Positions 22,185-31,527 of a DNA stretch of 64,000 nucleotides are shown here, piece after piece (position 1 is the stretch's first letter; every line of letters begins with the position of its first letter). The DNA is taken from the NCBI GenBank assembly GCA_029990175.1, contig JARKIP010000035.1:39260001-39324000 (forward strand). Reading direction: 5' to 3'. Source of the stretch: Petunia secreta. Lineage: Eukaryota > Streptophyta > Magnoliopsida > Solanales > Solanaceae. A model generated the notes under the pieces. That model had not been told where the DNA came from, made no database searches, and was given only the letters and a program-made list of their open reading frames with translations. The translations under genes were made by a program, and so were the position numbers.

Positions 22185-22258
22185 TACCCTTGAGCTTGAA
22201 TTGTTTTTTGGTGCATAGCTATACATCTAACATTGATGTTTGTGTTTGTGTAGGTACC

Positions 22259-23494
22259 ATGGTAGCCACATCTCAAAAGGCGAGTTCTTCATCTACTGCG
22301 GGCCCGAGGAGAGAACCTCAAGCCGAGCCTTCCTCCTCAAAGCAAAAGGGTAAGGCACCGGCCAAGCCCAAGGCAAAAGCAAAGGCTAAGGCCAAGATTC
22401 CAAAGGACGCGGTGCCGATACCACGTCCCGGAGGCAAGACTCGGTATGGCCTCCCTTTCGTGAAGAAGGGAGATTGCCAAACATGGTATAAAAATGTGCG
22501 GCTTGCGGGGTACATCCCCGAGCAAGCCATTGATAAACGGCCGGTGCTACAAAAGTTTAGAGAGGTGGCCGAGAAGATCATTGCCCTCAAGTGGGACTCA
22601 GTGTTTGAAAGTCCGGGGCACGCCAACTTGGACATGGTCCAAGAACTTTATGCTAACTGGGAGCCCGATGAGGTGTGGAGGGATGATAACATGGTGACGG
22701 TTAGGGGAGTGAAGGTGAAGTTAGATCCAACGGCATTGAATGCCTTCTTGGGGGTAGCGGACCCCGATTATGATGAGTTGAGAAATTACATTAAGAAACC
22801 GGATTACACGGCCTTGCGGGAGACCTTGTGTGGTGAGGGCTCCACGCATAAGTGGGGGCGAGGAGCGTCTGGGCGACATAAGTTTATGCACTTCTCCCAG
22901 TTTATCAAGCCGGCGCGTGTATGGATGCGGTTTATAAATGCACGGATTCTTCCATGTTCCCATTATTTCGAGGTCACTAAGACTCGGGCGTGCATGGTGT
23001 ATTTTTTCATGACCGGGAGGCCGGTGAACATTGGGTACTACATGTTGAAAATGATGAAACAAGAGAGGTATGAAAAATCATGTAGTCGGTTGTATTTTAG
23101 GAACCTCTTGACCCGGTATTTAGAGAAGGCGGGCGTCCCCGCAGATAAGGTCGGGGATCGCATTGTCCTTGATTTTGGGAGGCCTTTTGACATTGCTTCG
23201 GTCAAGGGGGTGATCAGCACAGCACCGGTGAAGCTGACGGCGGATGATTTGCGGGAGACAAGTGCCAACTTGGCTGCGCGTCAGTATTTGATGATAGAGG
23301 CTATGGCCCGTCAGTCGGGCGTTGATATGACTATTATTGACCGCCAGGTCCCGTTGACGGAGACCTCGAAGGTCCTGCTGGGCGAAGTTGAGGCTGGAAG
23401 GGTGGATCCGCGAGAGGATGAGAACACTGATTCAGATATTGTGGCCAATGATCCAGACAGTGAGTATGAGACTGATCATGAGGCGGAGGCCTAG
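22259..23494 (+). CDS. Athila env-like / plant transposon protein (Transposase_32-type)
   Basis: 411 codons from ATG 22259. A gtgtag acceptor (22248-22253) sits just before it, so it is probably made from a spliced subgenomic RNA. The frame is open further upstream, but the ATG after the acceptor fits better. N-terminus: Ser/Pro/Ala/Lys-rich, basic (KGKAPAKPKAKAKAKAKIPK). Core about 55-330 includes LPFVKKGDCQTWYKNVRL, WEPDEVWRDDNMVTVRGVKV and RVWMRFINARILPCSHYFEV, matching the plant-only domain found at the env position of Athila elements. The tail is acidic. I see no clear signal peptide or transmembrane segment, so an envelope role is doubtful. Intact. Confidence 0.85.
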   Translation: MVATSQKASSSSTAGPRREPQAEPSSSKQKGKAPAKPKAKAKAKAKIPKDAVPIPRPGGKTRYGLPFVKKGDCQTWYKNVRLAGYIPEQAIDKRPVLQKFREVAEKIIALKWDSVFESPGHANLDMVQELYANWEPDEVWRDDNMVTVRGVKVKLDPTALNAFLGVADPDYDELRNYIKKPDYTALRETLCGEGSTHKWGRGASGRHKFMHFSQFIKPARVWMRFINARILPCSHYFEVTKTRACMVYFFMTGRPVNIGYYMLKMMKQERYEKSCSRLYFRNLLTRYLEKAGVPADKVGDRIVLDFGRPFDIASVKGVISTAPVKLTADDLRETSANLAARQYLMIEAMARQSGVDMTIIDRQVPLTETSKVLLGEVEAGRVDPREDENTDSDIVANDPDSEYETDHEAEA

Positions 23495-23590
23495 GTCCAC
23501 ACTCCTGTGCACCATCCAGCTTTCAGGGCAGTTTTCTTGTACCCTTACTTTTGCACTTACTTCTTTGTCGCACTGGGACATTGCTTAGTT

Positions 23591-23604
23591 TAAGTGTGGG
23601 GTGG
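23591..23604 (+). other. Internal PPT-like motif 3
   Basis: TAAGTGTGGGGTGG, about 100 bases after the env-like stop. Confidence 0.6.
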
Positions 23605-24471
23605 GGTACTGCCCTTTATCTAGTTTTTATTTTGAGGTTTAGGATGCATGTACCTTAGGACTTTTTATTTTGTCACTTGACTTTGTTTTTATTTGTTTCT
23701 TGCTTTACTATATGCAAAAATGAAAAAAATTAGAAAACCAATAAAAAATTCCAAAAAGATTTTCCTTTTAGTTTTTATTAGTGGTACATGTCATCCGCCC
23801 CGTGGTTTTTCTTATGGCCGCGGTTCTTTTCCACGGGGTGACCTTTGAACCGGGTAGTTTTTCATTTTTAGGATTAGGATAGTTAGTTGTAGATGACCCT
23901 AGGCTAAGGAAAAAGGTAGAATGCTAGGTGCCTTTGATTTGTTTGATACCGGTAGACTTGGACTTGATTGCATATGCTATTTGTGGTGTCCTTGGTTTTA
24001 ATTTGATGCATGCCTAGAAAAAGAAAAAATGGAACAACCCCCTTGAGATGCTTGAGTCCGCTTGCTCGACTTGATTGCTAACTTTTGTGCATGAGTGCTT
24101 AAATTTCCACAAGTTGCATTCTAGAAGCTTGGTTGAGAGTTGTTGATTGAGCCTTTTTGTGTGGATTACGTGCAATGTGTGTTGTGAGGCATGTTCTTAT
24201 TTGCTCCATATTGCATATTAATGTCTAGAACTTGCCCCGTGTGTGTGCAAAGCGAAATCCTAGGTTTGCTCTAGTCGGGAGATGATACAAGGCCTTCTTT
24301 TACTTGCCTACCCTTACATATATACCTTGAAAAATTGTTGTTGTGATTTGAATTGACCCTTTTTGATTGGCACCCACACCCCGAGCCTACCCATTTGTTC
24401 TTAATTGACTCTTTTTGCCGTTACTCCTTAAGCACTTTATTGACGTTGTGTAGATGATTGGAGTTGTGGTT

Positions 24472-24580
24472 GGATGTTGGGAGACTTTTGAGTGGAGCTA
24501 ATAAAAGGGAAATACTTATGAAAAGTGGATGTTGGGAGACTTTTGAGTGGAACTAATAAAAGGGAAATACTTATGAAAAT
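24472..24580 (+). repeat. 55-bp tandem duplication
   Basis: Two copies, starting GGATGTTGGGAGAC at 24472 and 24527, differ mainly by GGAGCTAAT versus GGAACTAAT. Confidence 0.9.
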
Positions 24581-25380
24581 TGTGAAGGAGTGAAAAACAT
24601 TGGCAAGGATGGAAGTTAATGAAAAAAAAAAAAGAAATGATAAGAAAAGGAAAAAAAATAGCAAAGTTGAAAAAAAATTGTGGAAAAGAAAAAAAAAAAG
24701 AGAAAGATATCCCGTCCTTGCTAGTGTGTGATTGAAAAGAAAATATGCTACTTATTGAGAAGGTATGTGTGATACTTGTGATTGGGTGGTTTGATGAGGA
24801 TTGTGCTTGAAATTAAATGTGATGTATTAAAGTGCTTAGGGAGGTAGTCACTATTACCATATGTATCCTACCCGTCCCTTAGCCTACATGACGACCTTTC
24901 TAAAGTCCTTGTTAATCCCGATTGGAGTGAGCTTATATTAGTGGAGTCCTACACTACGGGCAAGCCTATGGTACGTTGTGTGTGACATGTGAGCCTTTCA
25001 TGAGAGTGAGAGAATTCATTTGTTATTTCCCCGTTCTATTCATGATATTTGTTTTTGTGTGTGATTTTTGGGGGGCACTCTCTTTCATATTGGTGAGGGC
25101 ACGTGGTTTGCATGAATTCGGTAAAGTTGATGGCTTTTGTTTGAGTAGATAGGTGTAATTTTGTGGGAGCATGGTTGCATTGAGTTGAGTTTGTGCATTT
25201 GAGCTATTTTGGGGTGGTTGTTCTCATATTTTTGAGTTTGGTAAATTGTTGGCATGTTGTGGATCCATGGTAGTCATGTGCGCATTGGTTCAATGGTCGG
25301 TATCAACCATAGTCATAGGCAGACCTGTTTTACCTAGGTTGGGGAGTTAGTTTTGACTTGCTCGAGGGCGAGCAAAGGTT

Positions 25381-25394
25381 CAAGTGTGGGGTGG
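25381..25394 (+). other. Athila polypurine tract
   Basis: CAAGTGTGGGGTGG directly adjoining the 3' LTR start TGATGTTCGG. Confidence 0.8.
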
Positions 25395-26747
25395 TGATGT
25401 TCGGCATTTTATGCCTACTTTTCCTTAATATTTCCGCACATTTGAGCTTGTTTTGCACTTGTTTGGTGGCTTGTGAATGTGGTTTTACGCTGATGTTGTG
25501 TTGTTCGTGTGTAGGTCGTTACGCGATGCATTTGGAGCGTTTCGAAGCTTGATTGAGCATGAATTGGTTGAAGGATGTTTGAAGATTGGATCGAGCGCAC
25601 AAAGGCACGACACAAGCCGAGTTTTGGAGCGAAAGAAGGAAGTTTTTGCCTGGCGCTGCAGCCTCCGCGCCGCGCCACCCATAGCGCGCAGGAGGCTTGC
25701 GTGTTTGGCATGCGCCGCAGGCCTATAGCACGAAGGCTGGGAGCGGGTTCTGGTTGGTAGCACGCTTTTCGGGGCGCGGGGCGCCCATTATAGCGCCCCT
25801 TGTGCGCGATTTTACTTCCTATTCCTTCTAGTTTTGGGTTTAACTTATTACCAAGGGTTTGGAAACATTATAAATAGTTTATTACTTAGTTTTTGTAAGG
25901 GGTTCTTGACTTTGGAGCAATATTGAGAGCTACACACTTCATTGAACAAGGGTTATTCCCAAATCTTTCATCTATTACATCAAGTATTTCATTATTACAC
26001 CAAATCTTTGCCTTGTGATTATGAATATGTGTGACTAATTTCCTAACGTTCTGGGGTTAGAGTTTACATGAAAGTTGATTGTTGAAGATTGAATTCCATT
26101 GATTGAATCCCATAACGGGTTATTTATTCTTCCTTGATTTAACGTGTATAATTGTTAGAGCTCGATAGTTATACATCATCTATGGTTTTTGGGTTGAACT
26201 CGAAAGAGAGAATCTAATTACGTAATAAGGAAGAATAGAACTAGTTTGTGAACCCGGGCATCGGGGAATCAATTCGCGGGTAGGATAGACATATACTTGC
26301 TTGCCTAGTTTAACTAATTACAGGATCGTTAATGCGTGCATGTGATTTAACCCGTAGACATACAGGGATTAAAGTAGCTTGCATAGATTGTGAAGAACTG
26401 AAAGGTTTTCATAATTACAATTAACCTGTCAGTTAGTAACCCGGGATTTAAGAAGTGAAATCAATTGAATACATCAACTGGATTGTTCGTAACTCTGACC
26501 CTGGATCGCTCTCTTGATATCGTTAACAACCAAAGTTTTGCCCCATTGCTTGATTACATTCCAGCACTTTAATTACTGCATTTTAGTATAAAAACTCTTA
26601 CAATCATTGGAAAAAGACCCCTGGATAGTTTATTTAGGAATTGTTTATTAAGCACTAGTCTGCATAGTCCTCATGGGAACGATACTCGACTTTGTCACTT
26701 TATTACTTGGCGACCGCGTATACTTGCGTGTGCGTTTGGGAGCAACA
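25395..26747 (+). repeat. Athila 3' LTR
   Basis: Same length as the 5' LTR. Differences seen by eye include GAGTGT/GAGCGT, GTTAAAGG/GTTGAAGG and GTTAGGGGG/GTTCTGGGG. Confidence 0.93.
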
Positions 26748-26752
26748 ATGGC

Positions 26753-27340
26753 TGTTCTTAGTTGATAAATGATGTCATACTTGCCGAGCTCGACAGCCCA
26801 CTTCGCTGACCTACCTAACAGCTCGGGCTTATGCAACTGGTTCGTATTGGAAAAGAGAAAACCACGACGATGACTCTAAAAATACGGCTGTAGCTTCCTT
26901 GATGCCATGACAAGGGCTAGCGCGAGCTTCTTTAGATATTGATACCTTTTTTCCGCGCCTAGGAGAAACTTGCTGACATAGTACAGTGGTGACTGCACGC
27001 CCTTCTCCCTCGCGTGGCTTGGTAAGCAACGAGGGATTTTCCAGATACTGTATTAGCTCTTTTAACGCCATGCTGCATTATTCCGTCCACTCAAAGCTTT
27101 TATTCCTCTTCAGGACATCGAAGAATTGATGACACTTCTCTGATGACCGTGAGATGAATCAGTTGAGTGCTACGATCTGGCCATTGAGCCTTTTAGCTTC
27201 CACTTCATTCTTCAAGACCTCTGGTATTGCCTTAATTGCCTCGATCTTTAACGGGTTCGCTTATATTCCCCTGTTTGAAATAATGAAACCAAGGAATATC
27301 CCAGAGGATACGCCAAAGACACACTCTCGGGGTTGAGCTT
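26753..27340 (-). pseudogene. Element E RT end and RNase H, degraded
   Basis: Minus-strand reading with frameshifts gives KLNPE, GVSSGIFLGFIISNRGI, then RNase H-connection residues SPLYYVSKFLLGAEKRY and LALALVMASRKLQPYF, and ends LHKPELLGRSAKWAVELGKY. Its end rejoins the segment at 12384 across the Athila insertion, and its start ends at the C insertion (27341). Confidence 0.8.
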
Positions 27341-27501
27341 TGATGCAGGGCAAATCGAGTCTAAGGCACTTACCATCAAGAGCCGGGATTGGAGGATGCA
27401 AAGGGCGAGAAGTCAACAGCATCGGGGAATAGTTCAGGACAATTTTGAAGACCAAGGCATTGGCTCCAGGCCTAGGCGCTCCGCCCAGGCGCAGCCCAGG
27501 C
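27341..27501 (+). repeat. Element C left LTR, first part
   Basis: Begins TGATGCAGGGCAAATCGAG, similar to 52336 onward. Interrupted by B1; continues at 33555. Confidence 0.8.
27497..27501. other. Target site duplication CAGGC of B1
   Basis: caggc before the B1 LTR start TGATGAGAC. The same caggc is at 33550-33554 after its end CTCATCA. Confidence 0.9.
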
Positions 27502-28252
27502 TGATGAGACTCAAATAGGCGGAAGCAAATAACAAGGTTGCGGAAGCAACAATCACAAGATAATAAGAAAGTAAGGGATTGGGGGGGGGGAATAGAAATA
27601 GAAGAAAGAGAATGGATAAACGATTCAAACCATGAATTGATTATCCGAGAGAGGAAGGGAAACTTGAACCATACAAGGATTCCGTACTAGTGACGGGTCT
27701 CCATAGGCTCCAAGCAAAGAGATAATCCGAAGCTTCAAGCTTCTACAAAGAAGAAGGCCTTGCCTCTCTTACTAAGTCTATTCTTCAATTCTAAACAAGC
27801 TAAGGAATAAGACTAGCTATCTAGCTATTTATAGATGTTTTTAGACACTAAGTAAAAGGTCTAAAGTGCCCACACTTAGGCTTAGGAATAAAAGACCACG
27901 TAGGGTCAAAACAGTAAAAGCCTAATAAATCTGCGCGCTGGGAGGGGCGCCTGAAGCTGGGAGGGGCGCCTGGCTTGTGCTGAGTCTAGGCGGGGCGCCT
28001 GGGGTTAGGCAGGGCGCCTGGGGTAGGCGGGGCGCCTGGGCTGGGGCCTGGGCAGGCGGGGCGCCTGTGCACCATTTTAATCCTTAGGCAGTGAGCTTTC
28101 CAGGCGGGGCGCCTGGGCTAGGCGGGGCGCCTGAGCCTGGTTCTTCCGGAACGGCTTCAATTCATCTCCGATGCTCTTGACCTCTCGTCCCTTTCATCCT
28201 CCAACCCCGGCTCTTGATGGTAAGTGCTTTAGGCTCGATTTGGGTCTCATCA
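27502..28252 (-). repeat. B1 3' LTR
   Basis: On the minus strand TGATGAGACCC...TCTCATCA. It contains the GC minisatellite (27940-28145) and an 11-12 base G run near 27582. Confidence 0.93.
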
Positions 28253-31200
28253 TCCTCCCCTTCTTGAAAGGATTTCGTCCTCGAAATCAAACCATCAAGA
28301 CCTACATCCAAAGACAAGCACATCCAAAAGCTCCTACTACAAGAGTAGGTTAGTGCAAGTAGTATGGAAAACTCACTCTTATGGTATAGCCAAGCATCAA
28401 TAATAATGATAAAGCACATGTTTCCCAAGAAAACAACAAGCACTTGGCTTCCCCAATGGGTACACTCAACGCATGATTCATCAAGGAGATCAATAGGATA
28501 GAGAATAGGTAAGATCAAGCCATTAAAATTCCTATGATCCCTAAGCCCAATAAGAACACACCAAAACTTCCCACTACAAGAGTAGGAAGGTCCAACAAGA
28601 GTGAGTACAAGTGATGTGAAAATCACACTTTTATGATAGAGCCAAGTATCAATACTAATCAAAAAGCTTATGTTCCCAAAGGAAACAACAAGTTCTTGGC
28701 TCAACATCGACAAGTACTCACTACCATAACAAGCAAAGAGATCAATAAGATATGGAACATGCAAGATTAAGCAACTAAGTTCCTTATGACCTCCAAGCTT
28801 GGGGTCCTCACATCGAGCTTTGGCATGCTCAACACTCAAGGTGTGATCAACATATGGGATGGAGTAAGCAACATAATTCAAGCGACAACTAACATCGAAT
28901 ACTCCACTCCCCTTCTTGGAAGCACTCTTGCACACACCAAGAGTGTCCTCCTCACCTCCAAATCCATCTCTAAGACAATCTCCCTCACTAGACAAACTCC
29001 AAAGGAAGGTCTCCAAAAACGGCCCTTCATCATTATAGTCCACACAATGAAGGCTAGGACTACTAGAAGATGGTTCAACACGACCAATATCAAGACCATT
29101 CATCCCACTTGGAGTTCCAAACAAGGGATCATCCATGGAGCCTAACTTTTCAAACCATGGAGGTTCTATTCTATTGCCAATCCTAGTCCGATACAATTCA
29201 CTACCACAAATGAGATCATGTTCACACAATGGAAATGTAAAAGCATGCACTTCAAATTCATGGTTATCCAAAAACATGGTATCAAGACTAGGTTCTTCAC
29301 TCTCACCCGAGGAGTCATTGAAAACAATTCGATCCATCTCATTCATTAGGGACTCCTCAAGGTCACTACAAACCTTACTACAACACATAGGCCCACCATT
29401 ATCAAGCAATTCATCAAGGAAGAGGATAGGGTATTCATTCAACTCATCTTCCCCTTTATCAAATATAGGTGGAGTGTCGTAACAAGGATCACAAATAGGG
29501 TCAACTACACATTCCTCACTAATGAGAGGTTCAATGAAAACCGAGCTCACATCATGATGTGGCTTATCATTCCTCTCAAGTAGTGGTTCACAATCACACA
29601 TAAGTTGACCATTTGACTCTTCACTAGTTGCAAACACATTGTAATCATACAAATCATCAACTAGTGTTGAGTTACCACAAACACTATCATAAGACAAGGA
29701 AGTAGCATGTTCAAGGGAAGAACCATCACTTACCTCTAAGTGGCCATCTTGCTCACTCAATGCATTTGAAATGTCATGGATTGTCTCTTCACCTTGAAGC
29801 TCACATTGAAGAGTTTCTTCACCTTGTCCTTCAATCTCGGAACATGATTGAGGCTCCATTGATTGGCCTCCAAGAGTACCTACACAAGCATTCACAAAAG
29901 TAGGGGAAAAAGATAAAGGGTTAGGGTTAGAATAAGGGGTGTCCTCACTCTTTTTTCCCTCTTTCTTTTCTCTCATTTTCTTTTCAAGGTTAGGTGTAGA
30001 TTCGGGTGGTGACATCCCACTCACATCACTCATCACATCCTCTCCTTTTTCCACTCGAGGAATGTCACCGGTCACTCCCTTACTCCTCTCAATCTTTTGT
30101 CTCACAAATTCGGGTGAGTTGGGACGAGGCCCAAGAATACCCATAGCCGGAGTAGGTGGACTTTTTACATCAACCCGGAATCTAGGACTAAGAGACTCAT
30201 CACTTGAGGTCTCTTTCTTCTTTGTTGGTGAACCACTCGGCTTTGGAGCTTGGGGCTTGGGGTTCACCTTGTTGACAATTGTCAACTCTTTTCTTGCACT
30301 AGTCCCACCGTCGCTTGTGATTGTAGGACTTCTTGTTTGCTTTCTTGCATTCTTAGATTGAGATACTTGCTCCTTTCCCTTTTTCATAGGCCAAGAGTAG
30401 GTGCTAGGGTAGAACTTAAACTTTGCCCGGCAAGGTTCAATGTCATAAGTTCTTTGCCCCGTGCTCACTTTGTACACATCCTTCACTATATCATACCGCA
30501 CCCTCTTACCTTGCAACCACGGTTGTCCTAGCCAAACACCATAATACTCCATAGGACACACATCACACCAAATATATTCCTTGTAACTCCCTTGAGATAT
30601 GAGTACCCGAGCTTCACTAGCAATCCAAACTCCTTGATACTCATAAGGATATTTCAATTTGTAGCATGGTACCTTTAGTCTATTAACCCAAGAGACATTT
30701 ACAAAATTAGCATAGGCTTCACTAACCTTGAGCAAGCATCCTCCTCTACCATTCACCTCAAAAATGAACCTACACTCACACATGTCTTGTATAGGATCAA
30801 GTCCAAGAAAACCATCACCCCCAAGTTGGGTGCTCCTTATCTCTCCACTAGTAGCAACACCACTAGAATAACCTCCACTTCCCGTCACTCTTCCAACATT
30901 AGAAGTGTTGTTGAAAGTCGAGGAAGTAGTACCACTATGGAACCCATAATTGCCTCTCGCCTTGGTTCCATAGCCCATAGCACCACTCCTACCACCACTA
31001 CTAGAACAATGCACCCCCATAACGGTAAGAGCAATACCATTTCTCCTTCCACCCTTCACATGGGAACTAGAAGATGCAAACCTCCCATTTCCCATGGAAC
31101 AACCACCACCACCTCCCATACTATTGGAAGGTTCTCTACTACTCTCTTGCTCACCACAAGCAACATCAAGAGAAGATGCAAATGAAAAATTCTCATAATC

Positions 31201-31515
31201 AACCTCATCACCAATTCTCTCTACGTCACTATCATCATGCACAAATTCATCACAAGAAGAGTAAGTAGGGTCGTCATACCTTGAAGCGTCACTATCTTCA
31301 TATTCTTGACTTGGAACATAAGATTCTTCACATTCGTCTTCGCAAGCCCCATAGTCTTCTTCATCTTCATAATCAACATAGTGACCCGCTTCTTCATCAT
31401 ATGAACCTTGGTTCCCCGAATCGTCATAGCAATACCCATCATCATCACCATAGGAACCATAGTCTCCATCATCTCCGCATGAGTCGTACCCTCCACAATC
31501 GTCATCCGAAGCCAT
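28162..31515 (-). CDS. Unknown protein of non-autonomous retrotransposon B1
   Basis: About 1,117 residues from ATG 31515 (good context, acaactATGG). Residues 1-110: acidic, Asp/Tyr/Gly/Glu-rich. About 115-235: Gly/Ser-rich. About 243-358: retropepsin-like segment as in initiator-Met gypsy elements (FIFEVNGRGG, LKYPYEYQGVW, CDVCPMEYYGVWLGQPWL), but the expected D-S/T-G motif is replaced around LLKVSEAYANF, so no protease activity is expected. About 360-560: basic, Pro/Ser-rich. About 570-880: acidic. About 890-1075: two hydrophobic modules of about 80 residues sharing WLYHKS and SCS--FW. The end (ISRTKSFQEGEDD) is encoded by the polypurine tract and runs into the LTR. Conserved in C and, more distantly, in F. 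Function unknown. Confidence 0.75.
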   Translation of the reverse strand: MASDDDCGGYDSCGDDGDYGSYGDDDGYCYDDSGNQGSYDEEAGHYVDYEDEEDYGACEDECEESYVPSQEYEDSDASRYDDPTYSSCDEFVHDDSDVERIGDEVDYENFSFASSLDVACGEQESSREPSNSMGGGGGCSMGNGRFASSSSHVKGGRRNGIALTVMGVHCSSSGGRSGAMGYGTKARGNYGFHSGTTSSTFNNTSNVGRVTGSGGYSSGVATSGEIRSTQLGGDGFLGLDPIQDMCECRFIFEVNGRGGCLLKVSEAYANFVNVSWVNRLKVPCYKLKYPYEYQGVWIASEARVLISQGSYKEYIWCDVCPMEYYGVWLGQPWLQGKRVRYDIVKDVYKVSTGQRTYDIEPCRAKFKFYPSTYSWPMKKGKEQVSQSKNARKQTRSPTITSDGGTSARKELTIVNKVNPKPQAPKPSGSPTKKKETSSDESLSPRFRVDVKSPPTPAMGILGPRPNSPEFVRQKIERSKGVTGDIPRVEKGEDVMSDVSGMSPPESTPNLEKKMREKKEGKKSEDTPYSNPNPLSFSPTFVNACVGTLGGQSMEPQSCSEIEGQGEETLQCELQGEETIHDISNALSEQDGHLEVSDGSSLEHATSLSYDSVCGNSTLVDDLYDYNVFATSEESNGQLMCDCEPLLERNDKPHHDVSSVFIEPLISEECVVDPICDPCYDTPPIFDKGEDELNEYPILFLDELLDNGGPMCCSKVCSDLEESLMNEMDRIVFNDSSGESEEPSLDTMFLDNHEFEVHAFTFPLCEHDLICGSELYRTRIGNRIEPPWFEKLGSMDDPLFGTPSGMNGLDIGRVEPSSSSPSLHCVDYNDEGPFLETFLWSLSSEGDCLRDGFGGEEDTLGVCKSASKKGSGVFDVSCRLNYVAYSIPYVDHTLSVEHAKARCEDPKLGGHKELSCLILHVPYLIDLFACYGSEYLSMLSQELVVSFGNISFLISIDTWLYHKSVIFTSLVLTLVGPSYSCSGKFWCVLIGLRDHRNFNGLILPILYPIDLLDESCVECTHWGSQVLVVFLGNMCFIIIIDAWLYHKSEFSILLALTYSCSRSFWMCLSLDVGLDGLISRTKSFQEGEDDETQIEPKALTIKSRGWRMKGTRGQEHRR
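28318..28785 (-). repeat. Tandem hydrophobic protein module (B1 ORF)
   Basis: Two in-frame repeats, about 28550-28785 and 28318-28545. They share L-LPYLIDL, SQ-LVV-FGN, ID-WLYHKS and YSCS--FW-CL. The similarity is visible at DNA level too (gagccaagtatcaat / tagccaagcatcaat). C keeps both repeats. Confidence 0.75.
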
Positions 31516-31527
31516 AGTTGTAACCAA

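Larger units (their letters stand above)
21019..22250 (+). other. Athila spacer between pol and env-like gene
   Basis: No reading frame I trust. It begins CGTCGTGCCACGAC, followed by AAGGCGCTTCTCGGGAGGC, a GC-rich stretch (21250-21500) and AT-rich DNA. Two PPT-like motifs sit near its end. Small frames at 21092-21550 are composition artefacts. Confidence 0.6.
23495..25380 (+). other. Athila 3' non-coding region
   Basis: No convincing gene. It contains a third PPT-like motif (23591-23604, TAAGTGTGGGGTGG), a hairpin-like CCCCGTGG/CCACGGGG pair at about 23799-23840, a 55-bp tandem duplication and an A-rich stretch (24618-24710). Confidence 0.6.
12390..26747 (+). mobile_element. Athila-type LTR retrotransposon, nearly complete and young
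   Basis: Two 1,353-bp LTRs (12390-13742 and 25395-26747) differ by only about a dozen bases by eye. The order is LTR, PBS, gag-pol, a partial pol duplication, an env-like gene after a long spacer, a PPT, and LTR. The flanking duplication is ATGGC. The layout, the PBS and the env-like Transposase_32-type protein are Athila hallmarks. Coding is broken by one RT frameshift and an internal duplication. Confidence 0.92.

Noticed and set aside
22151..22258. Upstream extension of the env-like frame
   Set aside because: It crosses a splice acceptor (gtgtag) and a PPT-like motif. The ATG at 22259 right after the acceptor is the likelier start.
22259..23494. Reading the env-like protein as a true viral envelope
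   Set aside because: No clear signal peptide, transmembrane segment or fusion-like stretch seen; it matches the plant transposon-protein domain instead.
27582..27594. G run as a functional quadruplex site
   Set aside because: A single homopolymer that differs in length from the other LTR; simple slippage or sequencing error explains it.
30787..31517. Plus-strand Thr/Ser/His-rich frames opposite the B1 N-terminus
   Set aside because: Antisense of a codon-biased Gly/Ser and Asp/Tyr-rich region; no motif, and the minus-strand frame is the longer and conserved one.
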